From an uncultured bacterium (GTDB lineage Bacteria > Cyanobacteriota > Vampirovibrionia > Gastranaerophilales > Gastranaerophilaceae), in contig CASGAK010000072.1 in assembly GCA_949299435.1 (NCBI GenBank), positions 1 through 30,821 on the forward strand: a stretch of DNA of 30,821 bases, written 5' to 3'. This document shows positions 23,466-30,602 of the stretch, in pieces. The position numbers and the translations under genes were made by a program. Within the stretch, counting starts at the first letter, position 1; each line of letters opens with the position of its first letter. The notes beneath the pieces are model-generated. The model ran no database searches. It worked only from the letters and a program-made list of their open reading frames with translations, and had not been told where the DNA came from.

Positions 23466-24869
23466 ATGTCAATTACAAATATAATATCAGCAATAGGAAA
23501 TACAAGCAGTATATACCCCTTAATACTACGTGATTGCGGGGTTGAAATCCCATCTAAGGTTTATTTAACTTATAAAGAAAACGAAAATGATAAAGATGTT
23601 GCTTTTTTAGCAACGAGAGAAAGAATTATTGATGAATATTTAACTTCATTTGTCTGGCTTGCTGGGATACCAATAGTTGAAAAACTTTTCGATAAATACG
23701 GCATTGCCAAAAATGGTCTTAATCCTAATGTTAATTTGAAACTTTTTAACAATAGCGATTGTCAAGGAATTGATTATAATATCAAATTGTTTGAAGAAAA
23801 AATTAAAAGTGGCAAATTTACTCCGAATGTATTGCAAGAACTTGAAAAAGCTGTTGATGACTTAAAAAAAGCTAAAAACAATAAAGTCCTTTTTGAAAAA
23901 TTGTTATCATCAAAATTTATAGCTTCTACACTAATTCCTATAGCATTAATGGGGTTTGTAATTCCGAAGTTAGTATTCGGGCTTACTGCTAAAACAAAGG
24001 CAGCTAAAGCAAAAAAAGCTGATCAAAAAGTTCTGTTACAAAATATTCAAAAAAAGACTACAAATACTTTTGGAAGTTTACGAAAAGATGTTTTTGAAAA
24101 TATGAGATTAACCAAAAAAGAACCAGTGTTTACAGGGAATTTTTCATCTACGGTCGCAAACTTTTCAACATATCAAAAAATGGCGACTATTGACGGAGGT
24201 TATGCCATAGGACGTGTAATCACTTCCAGAAAGAAAAATGAAGCAGTGGATTTGAGTGTAAAAATGCTTGGTATGATGTTTTTAAATTATGTTGCTCCAA
24301 AATATATTGAAAAAATTCTTGATAATAGTGCAAATAAAATTTTTAATATTGATGTCAAGCTGGATCCGATTATGCTTGCTGATGAGGATTTTCTGACTCA
24401 AATAGCCAATAAAACTTTAAAATTGCCAGAAAATAATTCCGGTAAATCACTTTTAAAATTTATAGATGAGAATCCGAATGAATTATTTACAAAGTATGCT
24501 CAGAAATTTGAAAAGGTTAAAATGATTTTTGAAAATCCTAAAGTAAAACAAAATGGAGTAAGAGATCCTAGAGCTTTTGTAGATATTGAACAACTGAAGG
24601 ATTTTAAAATGTCAATAGAAGAGTTTGCACAAAAAGCACTCTCGACAGCTGGCGAGAGTGCTGATGATAAGTTTGTATTATTAAAAGTTAAAGAATTTGC
24701 CCAAAAGGCGAAAATTGTAAAATCAGTAAATATATTAACAAATGTAGGTCTTAGCAGTTTTCTTCTTGCATACTGTCTTCCAAAGGCCCAATATGCTTTT
24801 AGAGAATGGTATACAGGCTCAAAACTGGAGCCGGGAATTTTAGATGAAAATATAAAAAAAGAGGGATAA
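23466..24869 (+). CDS. Unknown 467-residue membrane protein
   Basis: I do not recognise a characterised family. The product has a clear transmembrane segment at about 151-173 (FIASTLIPIALMGFVIPKLV), weaker hydrophobic stretches near 60-72 and 265-280, and a likely C-terminal one at about 432-450. Between the first and second segments is a strongly basic region (AKTKAAKAKKADQK), expected on the cytoplasmic side. A distinctive TIDGGYAIGRVITSRKK lies near 241-257. The ATG at 23466 has only a distant GGAG, 13 bases upstream, inside a predicted hairpin. A terminator overlaps its stop codon, so this is the last gene of its unit. A lineage-restricted envelope role is a guess. Confidence 0.72.
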   Translation: MSITNIISAIGNTSSIYPLILRDCGVEIPSKVYLTYKENENDKDVAFLATRERIIDEYLTSFVWLAGIPIVEKLFDKYGIAKNGLNPNVNLKLFNNSDCQGIDYNIKLFEEKIKSGKFTPNVLQELEKAVDDLKKAKNNKVLFEKLLSSKFIASTLIPIALMGFVIPKLVFGLTAKTKAAKAKKADQKVLLQNIQKKTTNTFGSLRKDVFENMRLTKKEPVFTGNFSSTVANFSTYQKMATIDGGYAIGRVITSRKKNEAVDLSVKMLGMMFLNYVAPKYIEKILDNSANKIFNIDVKLDPIMLADEDFLTQIANKTLKLPENNSGKSLLKFIDENPNELFTKYAQKFEKVKMIFENPKVKQNGVRDPRAFVDIEQLKDFKMSIEEFAQKALSTAGESADDKFVLLKVKEFAQKAKIVKSVNILTNVGLSSFLLAYCLPKAQYAFREWYTGSKLEPGILDENIKKEG

Positions 24870-24888
24870 ATTCCTCTCTTTTTGTTTT
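24860..24888 (+). terminator. Rho-independent terminator of the 23466 gene
   Basis: AGAGGGA at 24860-24866 pairs with TTCCTCT at 24871-24877 (one G-U pair) across TAAA, followed by CTTTTTGTTTTT. The stem includes the stop codon of the gene. Confidence 0.65.
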
Positions 24889-25025
24889 TGAGCATAAAAT
24901 GATTTTGTTTTTATAAATTGCTAGAGAAAGTCTAGCTATATAGTATGTGAGTATAAATTTATACAGTGAGCCATAGAATAGACTTGCAATAGCTGAAAAA
25001 GCAAGTGGCGAAGGGCGGCTTTTGA
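24889..25025. other. Non-coding stretch with several small hairpins
   Basis: This gap holds no credible ORF. It contains GCTAGA-GAAAG-TCTAGC near 24920, a 14-base perfect palindrome GTATAAATTTATAC near 24951, and TTGC/GCAA arms near 24986-25006, ending in the GC-richer GGCGAAGGGCGGC. It could encode a small RNA on either strand, but no convincing promoter was seen. Confidence 0.25.
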
Positions 25026-25343
25026 TTATACCTCTTTTTTTATAAATTGTTGCCAATTTTCATCAAGATTTTTAATAAATCTGTGAGCATCAATAACGTC
25101 ATCATAACTGATCGGAGCAGATCCTTCTTGCACTTCAAGAGCGATATCTTTGTCATCTTTTACTTCAATATCACTGAATCCCAAAAAGGCTACACCGTAA
25201 TTTTTTCCGCAGTGGTTACATTTTAAATTAGTGACTAAAAGTCCACCCTCATCTCTTTTGATTGTCACAGAATCCTCATCAAATTCGTGTTTGCAGACAG
25301 AGCAGCATAAGTTCTTAAAAAGTTTTTCCAAGTTCTTTTTCAT
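25026..25343 (-). CDS. Small zinc-ribbon protein of unknown function
   Basis: The 105-residue product has two CxxC knuckles, CSVC at about residues 14-17 and CNHC at about 42-45, spaced as in a single zinc ribbon; the intervening strands (TIKRDEGGLLVTNLK) fit that fold. The C-terminal half is acidic and probably helical. No signal peptide is present, so it is cytoplasmic. An AAAGAGG ribosome site precedes the ATG at 25343. It is transcribed alone, convergent with the 23466 gene. Zinc ribbons serve nucleic acid or protein binding; the sequence does not decide. Confidence 0.8.
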   Translation of the reverse strand: MKKNLEKLFKNLCCSVCKHEFDEDSVTIKRDEGGLLVTNLKCNHCGKNYGVAFLGFSDIEVKDDKDIALEVQEGSAPISYDDVIDAHRFIKNLDENWQQFIKKEV

Positions 25344-25398
25344 TGTATCCTCTTTTCATTATTATATAAAAAATTTAAATTTTATTTGTAAAATTATG

Positions 25399-25426
25399 TT
25401 ACATTTGAATACAGCATGGGTATAAT
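25399..25426 (+). promoter_or_regulatory. Promoter of the 31-residue microprotein gene
   Basis: TTACAT at 25399-25404 and a perfect TATAAT at 25421-25426 are 16 bases apart. The inferred start, near 25433, leaves a leader of about 23 bases that contains the AGGAGAG ribosome site. Confidence 0.65.
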
Positions 25427-25455
25427 ATACATGTGTAAGCTATAGGAGAGTTTAT

Positions 25456-25551
25456 ATGGAAGCTATCAATTTAATTCTTTTCGGTTTTATCGTTTATACT
25501 GCATTAATTGTAGTACCAAGTATTTGGGAAGAATTAACTACAGAAGGATAA
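25456..25551 (+). CDS. 31-residue single-pass membrane microprotein
   Basis: A short ORF begins at an ATG placed five bases after TAGGAGAG and encodes MEAINLILFGFIVYTALIVV followed by PSIWEELTTEG. Residues about 4-20 are one hydrophobic helix, and the tail is acidic, so it is probably a bitopic membrane peptide. A good promoter lies just upstream (25399-25426). It is a single-gene unit between divergent and convergent minus-strand genes. Its size and shape recall the one-helix subunits of respiratory and photosynthetic complexes in cyanobacteria, but I cannot match it to any of them. Own promoter, ribosome site and composition together make it a credible gene. Confidence 0.6.
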   Translation: MEAINLILFGFIVYTALIVVPSIWEELTTEG

Positions 25552-25651
25552 AACTTTCTTAATTTAATAGACGATGTGTGTGGATAAAAAGTTTCTTTAA
25601 AAATTTTTAATCGCCGTTTAAATGTTTTCCGCTTCTTATAAGTGTATAAAT

Positions 25652-25672
25652 TACGTTAATTCTTTTAACGTA
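25652..25672 (+). terminator. Hairpin downstream of the microprotein gene
   Basis: TACGTTAA at 25652-25659 pairs with TTAACGTA at 25665-25672 around TTCTT. No strong T-run follows directly (GTTAATTTTGC), so termination is possible but weak. The remaining bases between 25552 and 25651 show nothing I can name. Confidence 0.35.
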
Positions 25673-25688
25673 GTTAATTTTGCATCTT

Positions 25689-25727
25689 TAAAATTACTAA
25701 AGCCGTCAAATGACGACTTTAGTAATT
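25689..25727 (-). terminator. Terminator of the bioDA operon
   Basis: AATTACTAAAGCCGTCA at 25692-25708 faces TGACGACTTTAGTAATT at 25711-25727, a 17-bp stem with one mismatch and a two-base loop, 17 bases beyond the bioA stop. On the minus strand the stem runs into AATTTT. Confidence 0.65.
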
Positions 25728-25743
25728 AAGACAATTTTTATCG

Positions 25744-27090
25744 TTATTCTGGTAAAATTTCACAAAGACATTTATATGCGACATCTACAACAAAATCCAT
25801 ATCATTTGGCTCGATTATTAAAGGTGGATTAAAATATATAATATCGCCCAGAGGTCTTAGCAAGACACCTTTTTTCAGTGCTTTTTTGTAAATTTGGTAT
25901 CCTGTTCTAAGTTTTGAGTCAAAAGGCTCTTTGGTTTCTTTATTTTTTACAAGTTCGATTGCATTAATAAGCCCGATTGATCTTACCTCTCCGACATTTT
26001 TATGTGGTAAGAATTTTTCTTTTATTATTTTGTTGAAATATTTTGCATTTTCTTGAGCTTGTTTTAATAGGCTCCTGTCTTCAAGAATATCAAGTACAGC
26101 ATTAGCTGCAGCACAGGCAAGAGGATTTCCACTATAAGTGTGACTGTGCATAAAGGCTTTCCCGCTGTTATAATCATCATAAAATGCGTCATAAATTTTT
26201 TGTGTAGTTACAAACATTGCACATGGCATATAACCGCCTGTAAGTCCTTTTGAAAGACACATAATATCAGGTGATACCTCTGCATGTTCAAAAGCAAACA
26301 TTTTACCTGTTCGACCAAATCCTGTGGCTATTTCATCTGCAATTAAGTGCACATTATATTTATCGCAAAGTTTTCTTAATTTTTTCAAATATAAAGGCGG
26401 ATAAATTTTCATTCCGGCTGACCCTTGCAAAAGAGGTTCGACAAGTAATGCTGCAGTTTCATTACCATATTTTTCAAACTGTTTTTCAGCATCTTCAAAG
26501 CATTCACAACAACAATTATCTCTTGTTTTTCCAAATGGACAGCGATAACAGTCAGGGGCTTGTATTCTTATTATGTCCATTAAAATAGGTTTGTATAATT
26601 TTGTGTAGAGATCACAATCTCCAACTGATAGTGCCCCTATTGTCTCACCGTGGTATGCATCGGTCAATGCCATAAACCTTGTTTTTTGAGGATTTCCTGT
26701 TTGTTCGTGGTATTGAAAACTTACTTTCATAGCCGCTTCAATTGCAGATGAACCGTTATCAGTAAAATTGAATTTACATAGCCCTGCAGGCAGTATTTTT
26801 GAAAGTTTTTCACATAACTCAATAGCTGGTTTGTGTGTAAAGTTCGCAAAAATTACATGTTCTAAATTATCAATCTGTTTTTTTACTGCTTCATTAATTT
26901 TGGGGTTACAATGCCCCAGTAAATTGCACCACCAAGAACTTATTACATCAACATAGCGTTTCCCATCAGTGTCATATAAATATATTCCCTCACCTCTGTC
27001 AATTACTATTGGGGAAAGTGTTTCGTAATCCTTCATTTGTGAACAGGGGTGCCATATATATTTTAAATCCTTTTCAATCCATTCATTCAT
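25744..27090 (-). CDS. bioA: Adenosylmethionine--8-amino-7-oxononanoate aminotransferase
   Basis: BioA converts 7-keto-8-aminopelargonate to 7,8-diaminopelargonate in biotin synthesis, using SAM as amino donor and PLP as cofactor. The 448 residues are typical. The BioA signature SSWWCNLLGH is at 51-60, a GSSAIEAAMK segment at 113-122, DAYHGETIGALS at 144-155, and DEIATGFGRTG followed by the PLP Lys281 in LSKGLTGGYMP. A Cys-rich insert, CYRCPFGKTRDNCCCECF at 181-198, is an extended form of one found in some other BioA proteins. A GAGGT ribosome site lies within the 9-base gap after bioD, so the two genes form an operon. No bioB, bioC or bioF is present in the window. Confidence 0.95.
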   Translation of the reverse strand: MNEWIEKDLKYIWHPCSQMKDYETLSPIVIDRGEGIYLYDTDGKRYVDVISSWWCNLLGHCNPKINEAVKKQIDNLEHVIFANFTHKPAIELCEKLSKILPAGLCKFNFTDNGSSAIEAAMKVSFQYHEQTGNPQKTRFMALTDAYHGETIGALSVGDCDLYTKLYKPILMDIIRIQAPDCYRCPFGKTRDNCCCECFEDAEKQFEKYGNETAALLVEPLLQGSAGMKIYPPLYLKKLRKLCDKYNVHLIADEIATGFGRTGKMFAFEHAEVSPDIMCLSKGLTGGYMPCAMFVTTQKIYDAFYDDYNSGKAFMHSHTYSGNPLACAAANAVLDILEDRSLLKQAQENAKYFNKIIKEKFLPHKNVGEVRSIGLINAIELVKNKETKEPFDSKLRTGYQIYKKALKKGVLLRPLGDIIYFNPPLIIEPNDMDFVVDVAYKCLCEILPE

Positions 27091-27099
27091 TTTTATACC

Positions 27100-27777
27100 T
27101 CAAATTTCTTTAAATGCAGGTGCTATTTTTTCTAAGTTAATATATTCATCATTTTCTTTAACAGTTGCAATAATTTTTATTCCTGTTAAATGTTCTATTT
27201 GTTTTAAATTATCTTTATGCATTTCATTATTTTCGTCATATTTATTGAAAATAATTCCTTTTACATTAATTCCTTTTTGTTTTGCATACTCCACGGTCAA
27301 AACTGTTGAATTTATTGTCCCTAATCCAGCAGCAGCAATGATTATAATATCAAGATTTAACCCTTTTATTACATCAGGTAAGATTAAATTCTCTTTAATA
27401 TTAAACGGGCAAATAATTCCACCTGCACCTTCGACAAGTAGGTAATCGTATTCTGATTTTATCTTACTAAAATCCTTTTTTATTTTTTCTAATTTTATAG
27501 GATTATTTTCTTTTATTGCAGCTAAATGAGGAGATATTGCGGGTGTAAAAATATAAGATACATAATTATTCGGGTCTGCGTTTATTTTAGCTTGTCTAAA
27601 TACATAGTCGCAATCACCAGGAATAATTTTATTTTCTCTAACTTCAGCCCCACTCAGTGCAGGTTTATAATATCCGCAATTTAGCCCTGCCTCACGCATA
27701 GATTTTACAATTAAAGCTGAAATATACGTTTTACCGACATCAGTTCCTGTCGCTGTAATAAATATCCCCTTTGTCAT
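27100..27777 (-). CDS. bioD: Dethiobiotin synthetase
   Basis: BioD closes the ureido ring of dethiobiotin from diaminopelargonate, CO2 and ATP, the step after BioA. The product is 225 residues. The P-loop is at residues 8-17 (ATGTDVGKTY), where GTDVGKT is the BioD form. KPALSGAE follows near 38 (usually KPVxxG), and LLVEGAGGIICP near 112 is the second family motif. The ATG at 27777 follows an AAGGA site seven bases away. It is the first gene of the bioDA operon, with a -10 box and an 11-bp inverted repeat 20-50 bases upstream. Confidence 0.95.
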   Translation of the reverse strand: MTKGIFITATGTDVGKTYISALIVKSMREAGLNCGYYKPALSGAEVRENKIIPGDCDYVFRQAKINADPNNYVSYIFTPAISPHLAAIKENNPIKLEKIKKDFSKIKSEYDYLLVEGAGGIICPFNIKENLILPDVIKGLNLDIIIIAAAGLGTINSTVLTVEYAKQKGINVKGIIFNKYDENNEMHKDNLKQIEHLTGIKIIATVKENDEYINLEKIAPAFKEI

Positions 27778-27792
27778 TTTTTGTTTCCTTAT

Positions 27793-27827
27793 AAAAATGC
27801 GGTAACTTCCATTATAAAGTTACCGCA
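27793..27827 (-). terminator. Hairpin upstream of bioD: terminator of the TpsB gene and possible operator
   Basis: TGCGGTAACTT at 27798-27808 and AAGTTACCGCA at 27817-27827 form a perfect 11-bp stem. On the minus strand it is followed by TTTTT (complement of 27793-27797) and thus can terminate the TpsB-type gene ending at 27856. The 8-base loop holds a minus-strand TATAAT (27816-27811) well placed for bioD, so the same repeat may also be an operator. Confidence 0.6.
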
Positions 27828-27855
27828 TAATTTTTTTTATTCAAGTCTTGAATTA

Positions 27856-29811
27856 TTATAGAGCACCGTCGTTGAAGTAATCGTAATGTCTTACATCATC
27901 ATAATTATTTATGTAATCAGCTTCAACGTGTTTTTCTACCCTTGCAGGTGCTGCTGCAGTACTTCGGTTTCTCAAAAGTGCATCAAGGTTAGGCTCTAAT
28001 GTCAATTCAAAGTGGAATCTACCGTATTTTCTGTCTGTTTCATATGCATTGTTGATCAAAGGATAGCCCCAATACAATCTTGCACTTAAATCACCCGGTA
28101 ACTGTACTCTTAATCCCATACCTAAAGACATTAAGAAGTAGCTTCCGTCCATATAATCTTCATTTGCTGTTGGGAATACACCTGCATGGTCAGCAAATAC
28201 TGCACCTTTAACATATTTTCCTATGAATGGAACTTTTTCACCTGATCTTGGGCTTGTAATTTCTCTTGGCATTAATGGGAACATCAATTCAGCACTTGTA
28301 TAGTAACCGTTTTTACCCATCAAGATACCTTCTGAGTAACCTCTAACTGTTGCAAGACCACCAGTTTGGAATTGATCCAAGTAAGGAATGTGTTTGTTAT
28401 TAGGTATAACTTGGTAATTAGCTCTTAATTGACCGATTACACCATGTGAGAAGTCATGTAATCTTACTAATCCACCATTGATTTTTACATAGCTAGATTG
28501 GCTGTCTAAAATAGGTACTGCTAATGATACACCTTGGTTTGCATACCAAATACCGTATTTAGTATCTTTCCTTAAATTGAAAGCTAAATCAGCACTTGTA
28601 ATTTCATCTACGCCGATATCTATTAAATCATCAAAAATACTTGTTCTTGCTCGTTTATAGTTCGCAGCTAAGTAACTTTTTAACTCAAATCCAGGCTTTC
28701 TTACAAGCGGTTGTGAGTAGTACAATGAATAGATATATGATTTCGATTTAAGATCTAAGTCTGTAAGAGGACCCCATTTGATTTTTGCGAATGTAGATGA
28801 ATACATAAATCCGACACGACCGTCTTTTTTATTAACAGGGAAGTTATAATCAGCAAATGGGCTTATTGCACCTCCAGAAAAATAAGAACCGATAGATAAG
28901 CGGTCTCTGTTATGGAACAAGCTGTCCGCATAAATCATTGCTCCGCCTCTTAAATTACCGGTCTGATATCTTCCTGCATTATCCATAATACCTACAACAT
29001 GGAACGGAAAGTTTTCATTTGCTTTTAATGTAATATCTGTTGTACCGGGTTGAGCTCCAGCTGTTAAATTAGCTGTTAAATTTACGCCTTCATTATATCT
29101 GTTAAAGTCAAGTATGTCTTGCTCTAATTCGACAATATCAAATAATTGACCTTGTTTTTGCTCAATTCGGTCTGTAATATATTTTGATCTTGTCCACTTA
29201 TTTTGTTCTACAGAAATATTACCGACCTTACTTTCTACAAGTTCAATGTATATATGACCGTTTTCAACTGTTTGTTCTGGTAAAAATGCTTTTGCTGTTA
29301 CAAAGCCTTTTTCTGCATATAAAGTGTTTAATTGGTCAATAACTTTTTGAATATCACTTATAAATACATTTTTACCTATTAGCGGGCGAATGATATTATT
29401 TATTTCATCTTTTGATAGTACTTCAGACGGTGCGACTTCAATAGAATTTATATAGACACCTTTTGTATCAATGTCTTGTACTTGTCCTTGCATATAGCCG
29501 CTGTTATTTGTAGAAGAATCATCTTGTATAATTTGACCACCACCGTTACCTTCAAAGTTTCTATTTCTGTCATATCTGTAGTAGTCTTCATTTATTTCTT
29601 TTTCATCTCTTTTATATTTGAGCATATCCGTATCGTGCTTAATGTTTCCAGCTGCTCCAGATTCCATCATAATTTGATTTATAGATACCGGTAATGCACC
29701 GTCATAGGCTATTGTGGGGGTAATGCTTGCTGGTAAAGCAATTGCACAAAATACAGAAACACTTAATAATGTTTTCTTTATGCCCTTATTCAATGTTGTC
29801 TTTTCCATCAT
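27856..29811 (-). CDS. TpsB/ShlB/FhaC-type outer-membrane transporter
   Basis: This 651-residue protein is a two-partner-secretion or Omp85-superfamily outer-membrane barrel. Residues 1-35 form a signal peptide, followed by a polar linker to about 115. POTRA-type domains cover about 118-265 (YINSIEVAPSEVLSKDEI opens the first). The 16-strand barrel follows, with the hallmark VRGY at 489-492 in the L6 segment and the VFADHAGVF strand near 538. The barrel appears to end near FHFELTLEP at 599-607, after which about 44 residues, acidic and Tyr-rich, remain; most barrels end at the last strand. No TpsA substrate gene is adjacent. AAAGGTGA precedes the ATG pair at 29811. A promoter lies about 150 bases upstream, shared region with the Skp-like gene. 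Confidence 0.87.
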   Translation of the reverse strand: MMEKTTLNKGIKKTLLSVSVFCAIALPASITPTIAYDGALPVSINQIMMESGAAGNIKHDTDMLKYKRDEKEINEDYYRYDRNRNFEGNGGGQIIQDDSSTNNSGYMQGQVQDIDTKGVYINSIEVAPSEVLSKDEINNIIRPLIGKNVFISDIQKVIDQLNTLYAEKGFVTAKAFLPEQTVENGHIYIELVESKVGNISVEQNKWTRSKYITDRIEQKQGQLFDIVELEQDILDFNRYNEGVNLTANLTAGAQPGTTDITLKANENFPFHVVGIMDNAGRYQTGNLRGGAMIYADSLFHNRDRLSIGSYFSGGAISPFADYNFPVNKKDGRVGFMYSSTFAKIKWGPLTDLDLKSKSYIYSLYYSQPLVRKPGFELKSYLAANYKRARTSIFDDLIDIGVDEITSADLAFNLRKDTKYGIWYANQGVSLAVPILDSQSSYVKINGGLVRLHDFSHGVIGQLRANYQVIPNNKHIPYLDQFQTGGLATVRGYSEGILMGKNGYYTSAELMFPLMPREITSPRSGEKVPFIGKYVKGAVFADHAGVFPTANEDYMDGSYFLMSLGMGLRVQLPGDLSARLYWGYPLINNAYETDRKYGRFHFELTLEPNLDALLRNRSTAAAPARVEKHVEADYINNYDDVRHYDYFNDGAL

Positions 29812-30077
29812 TCACCTTTTAAATTTATTAATAAATTTTAGAGAGTATCTCTATTTTTCCAACTTAATACAGAAATAAAAACATATGAATCTGTTTTTTT
29901 GCTATTTTTTTTACAAAAATTAATATTTAGGTACATTTCCTTATTAAGCTGTTATCATTATATAAAATATAATTATACATGTAAAGAAAGTTAAATAAAA
30001 TTCACATTTTTAGTCTATGAATTTGTTTAAATTTCATACATTTATAGTATAACTTTTGTATTAGTTAAGGAGAGATT
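29812..30077. promoter_or_regulatory. Divergent promoter region between TpsB and Skp-like genes
   Basis: On the minus strand, TTTACA (29985-29980), 17 bases, TATAAT (29962-29957) is a good promoter for the TpsB gene and gives a leader of about 139 bases. That leader holds two perfect inverted repeats: TAGAGA-GTA-TCTCTA at 29839-29853 and the 18-base palindrome AAATTTATTAATAAATTT at 29821-29838, next to the ribosome site. On the plus strand, TTTAAA at 30026-30031 and TATAAC at 30048-30053, 16 apart, may serve the Skp-like gene. No gene is seen here. Confidence 0.5.
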
Positions 30078-30545
30078 ATGAACAAAAACGTGAAGATTTT
30101 GACAGTTGGTTTAGCTGCATTTGTTATTGGTTTTACGGTAAATAATTTTGCAATGTCAGATGAGCCTGCGAATTACAAAGTAGCTGTTGTTGATATAGCT
30201 CAAGTTGTTGCTAATTCAACTCAGGTTAAAAATTTGAAAAAAGAACAACAAGCTAAAGCTGATGAGCTTGTAAAATTTGTAGACAAAGCAAGAAAAGATG
30301 TTGCAGCTGTAACAGATGAAAAGAAAAAGAAAGAATTAGAAGAAAAATATTCTAAAGAATTGATAGCAAAAAAAGATAAAATGGAAAAAGAATATGTAGA
30401 TAAATTGTCTGCTATAGATTCAAGTATTTCTAAAAAAGTTGAAGAACAAGCTAAGGCAGGAAATTATGACATTGTTTTGGCTAAAGGTGCAGTATTATAT
30501 GGTGGCGAAGACTTGACTCAAGCTGTTATAAAAGCTGTAAAATAA
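30078..30545 (+). CDS. OmpH/Skp-family periplasmic chaperone
   Basis: The 155-residue product resembles Skp/OmpH, the periplasmic trimeric chaperone that holds unfolded outer-membrane proteins. An N-terminal hydrophobic segment at about 6-25 is a signal peptide or anchor. The domain core follows: VAVVDIAQVVANSTQVKNL near 35, then a long Lys- and Glu-rich helical hairpin (about 50-125, the Skp tentacle) and the returning strand NYDIVLAKGAVLYGGEDLT, which is the family ending. AAGGAGA lies seven bases before the ATG. It is divergent from the TpsB barrel, a likely client, and ends at a strong terminator. Family assignment is sound; the exact role is by analogy. Confidence 0.88.
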   Translation: MNKNVKILTVGLAAFVIGFTVNNFAMSDEPANYKVAVVDIAQVVANSTQVKNLKKEQQAKADELVKFVDKARKDVAAVTDEKKKKELEEKYSKELIAKKDKMEKEYVDKLSAIDSSISKKVEEQAKAGNYDIVLAKGAVLYGGEDLTQAVIKAVK

Positions 30546-30565
30546 TTCAATATAAATTATTATAA

Positions 30566-30600
30566 AAAATACCCGATGTTTTAACATCGGGTATTTTGGT
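30566..30600. terminator. Strong bidirectional terminator after the Skp-like gene
   Basis: AAAATACCCGATGTT at 30566-30580 pairs perfectly with AACATCGGGTATTTT at 30583-30597 across a two-base loop. A-runs and T-runs flank it on both sides, and it lies between two convergent genes. Confidence 0.92.
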
Positions 30601-30602
30601 TT

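Noticed and set aside
23281..23472. A 63-codon minus-strand frame in the gap before the 23466 gene
   Set aside because: No start context, and it lies opposite the candidate leader region; composition is typical of AT-rich non-coding DNA.
24500..24895. A 131-codon minus-strand frame opposite the 23466 gene
   Set aside because: It mirrors the coding strand of a longer gene with better start context and crosses the terminator.
24799..25056. An 85-codon minus-strand frame spanning the gap before the zinc-ribbon gene
   Set aside because: It begins inside the zinc-ribbon gene in another frame on the same strand, has no ribosome site and runs through a terminator.
25456..25551. Assignment of the microprotein to a known photosystem or cytochrome b6f small subunit
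   Set aside because: Size and topology fit, but the residues do not match the small subunits I could recall, and no photosynthesis gene is nearby.
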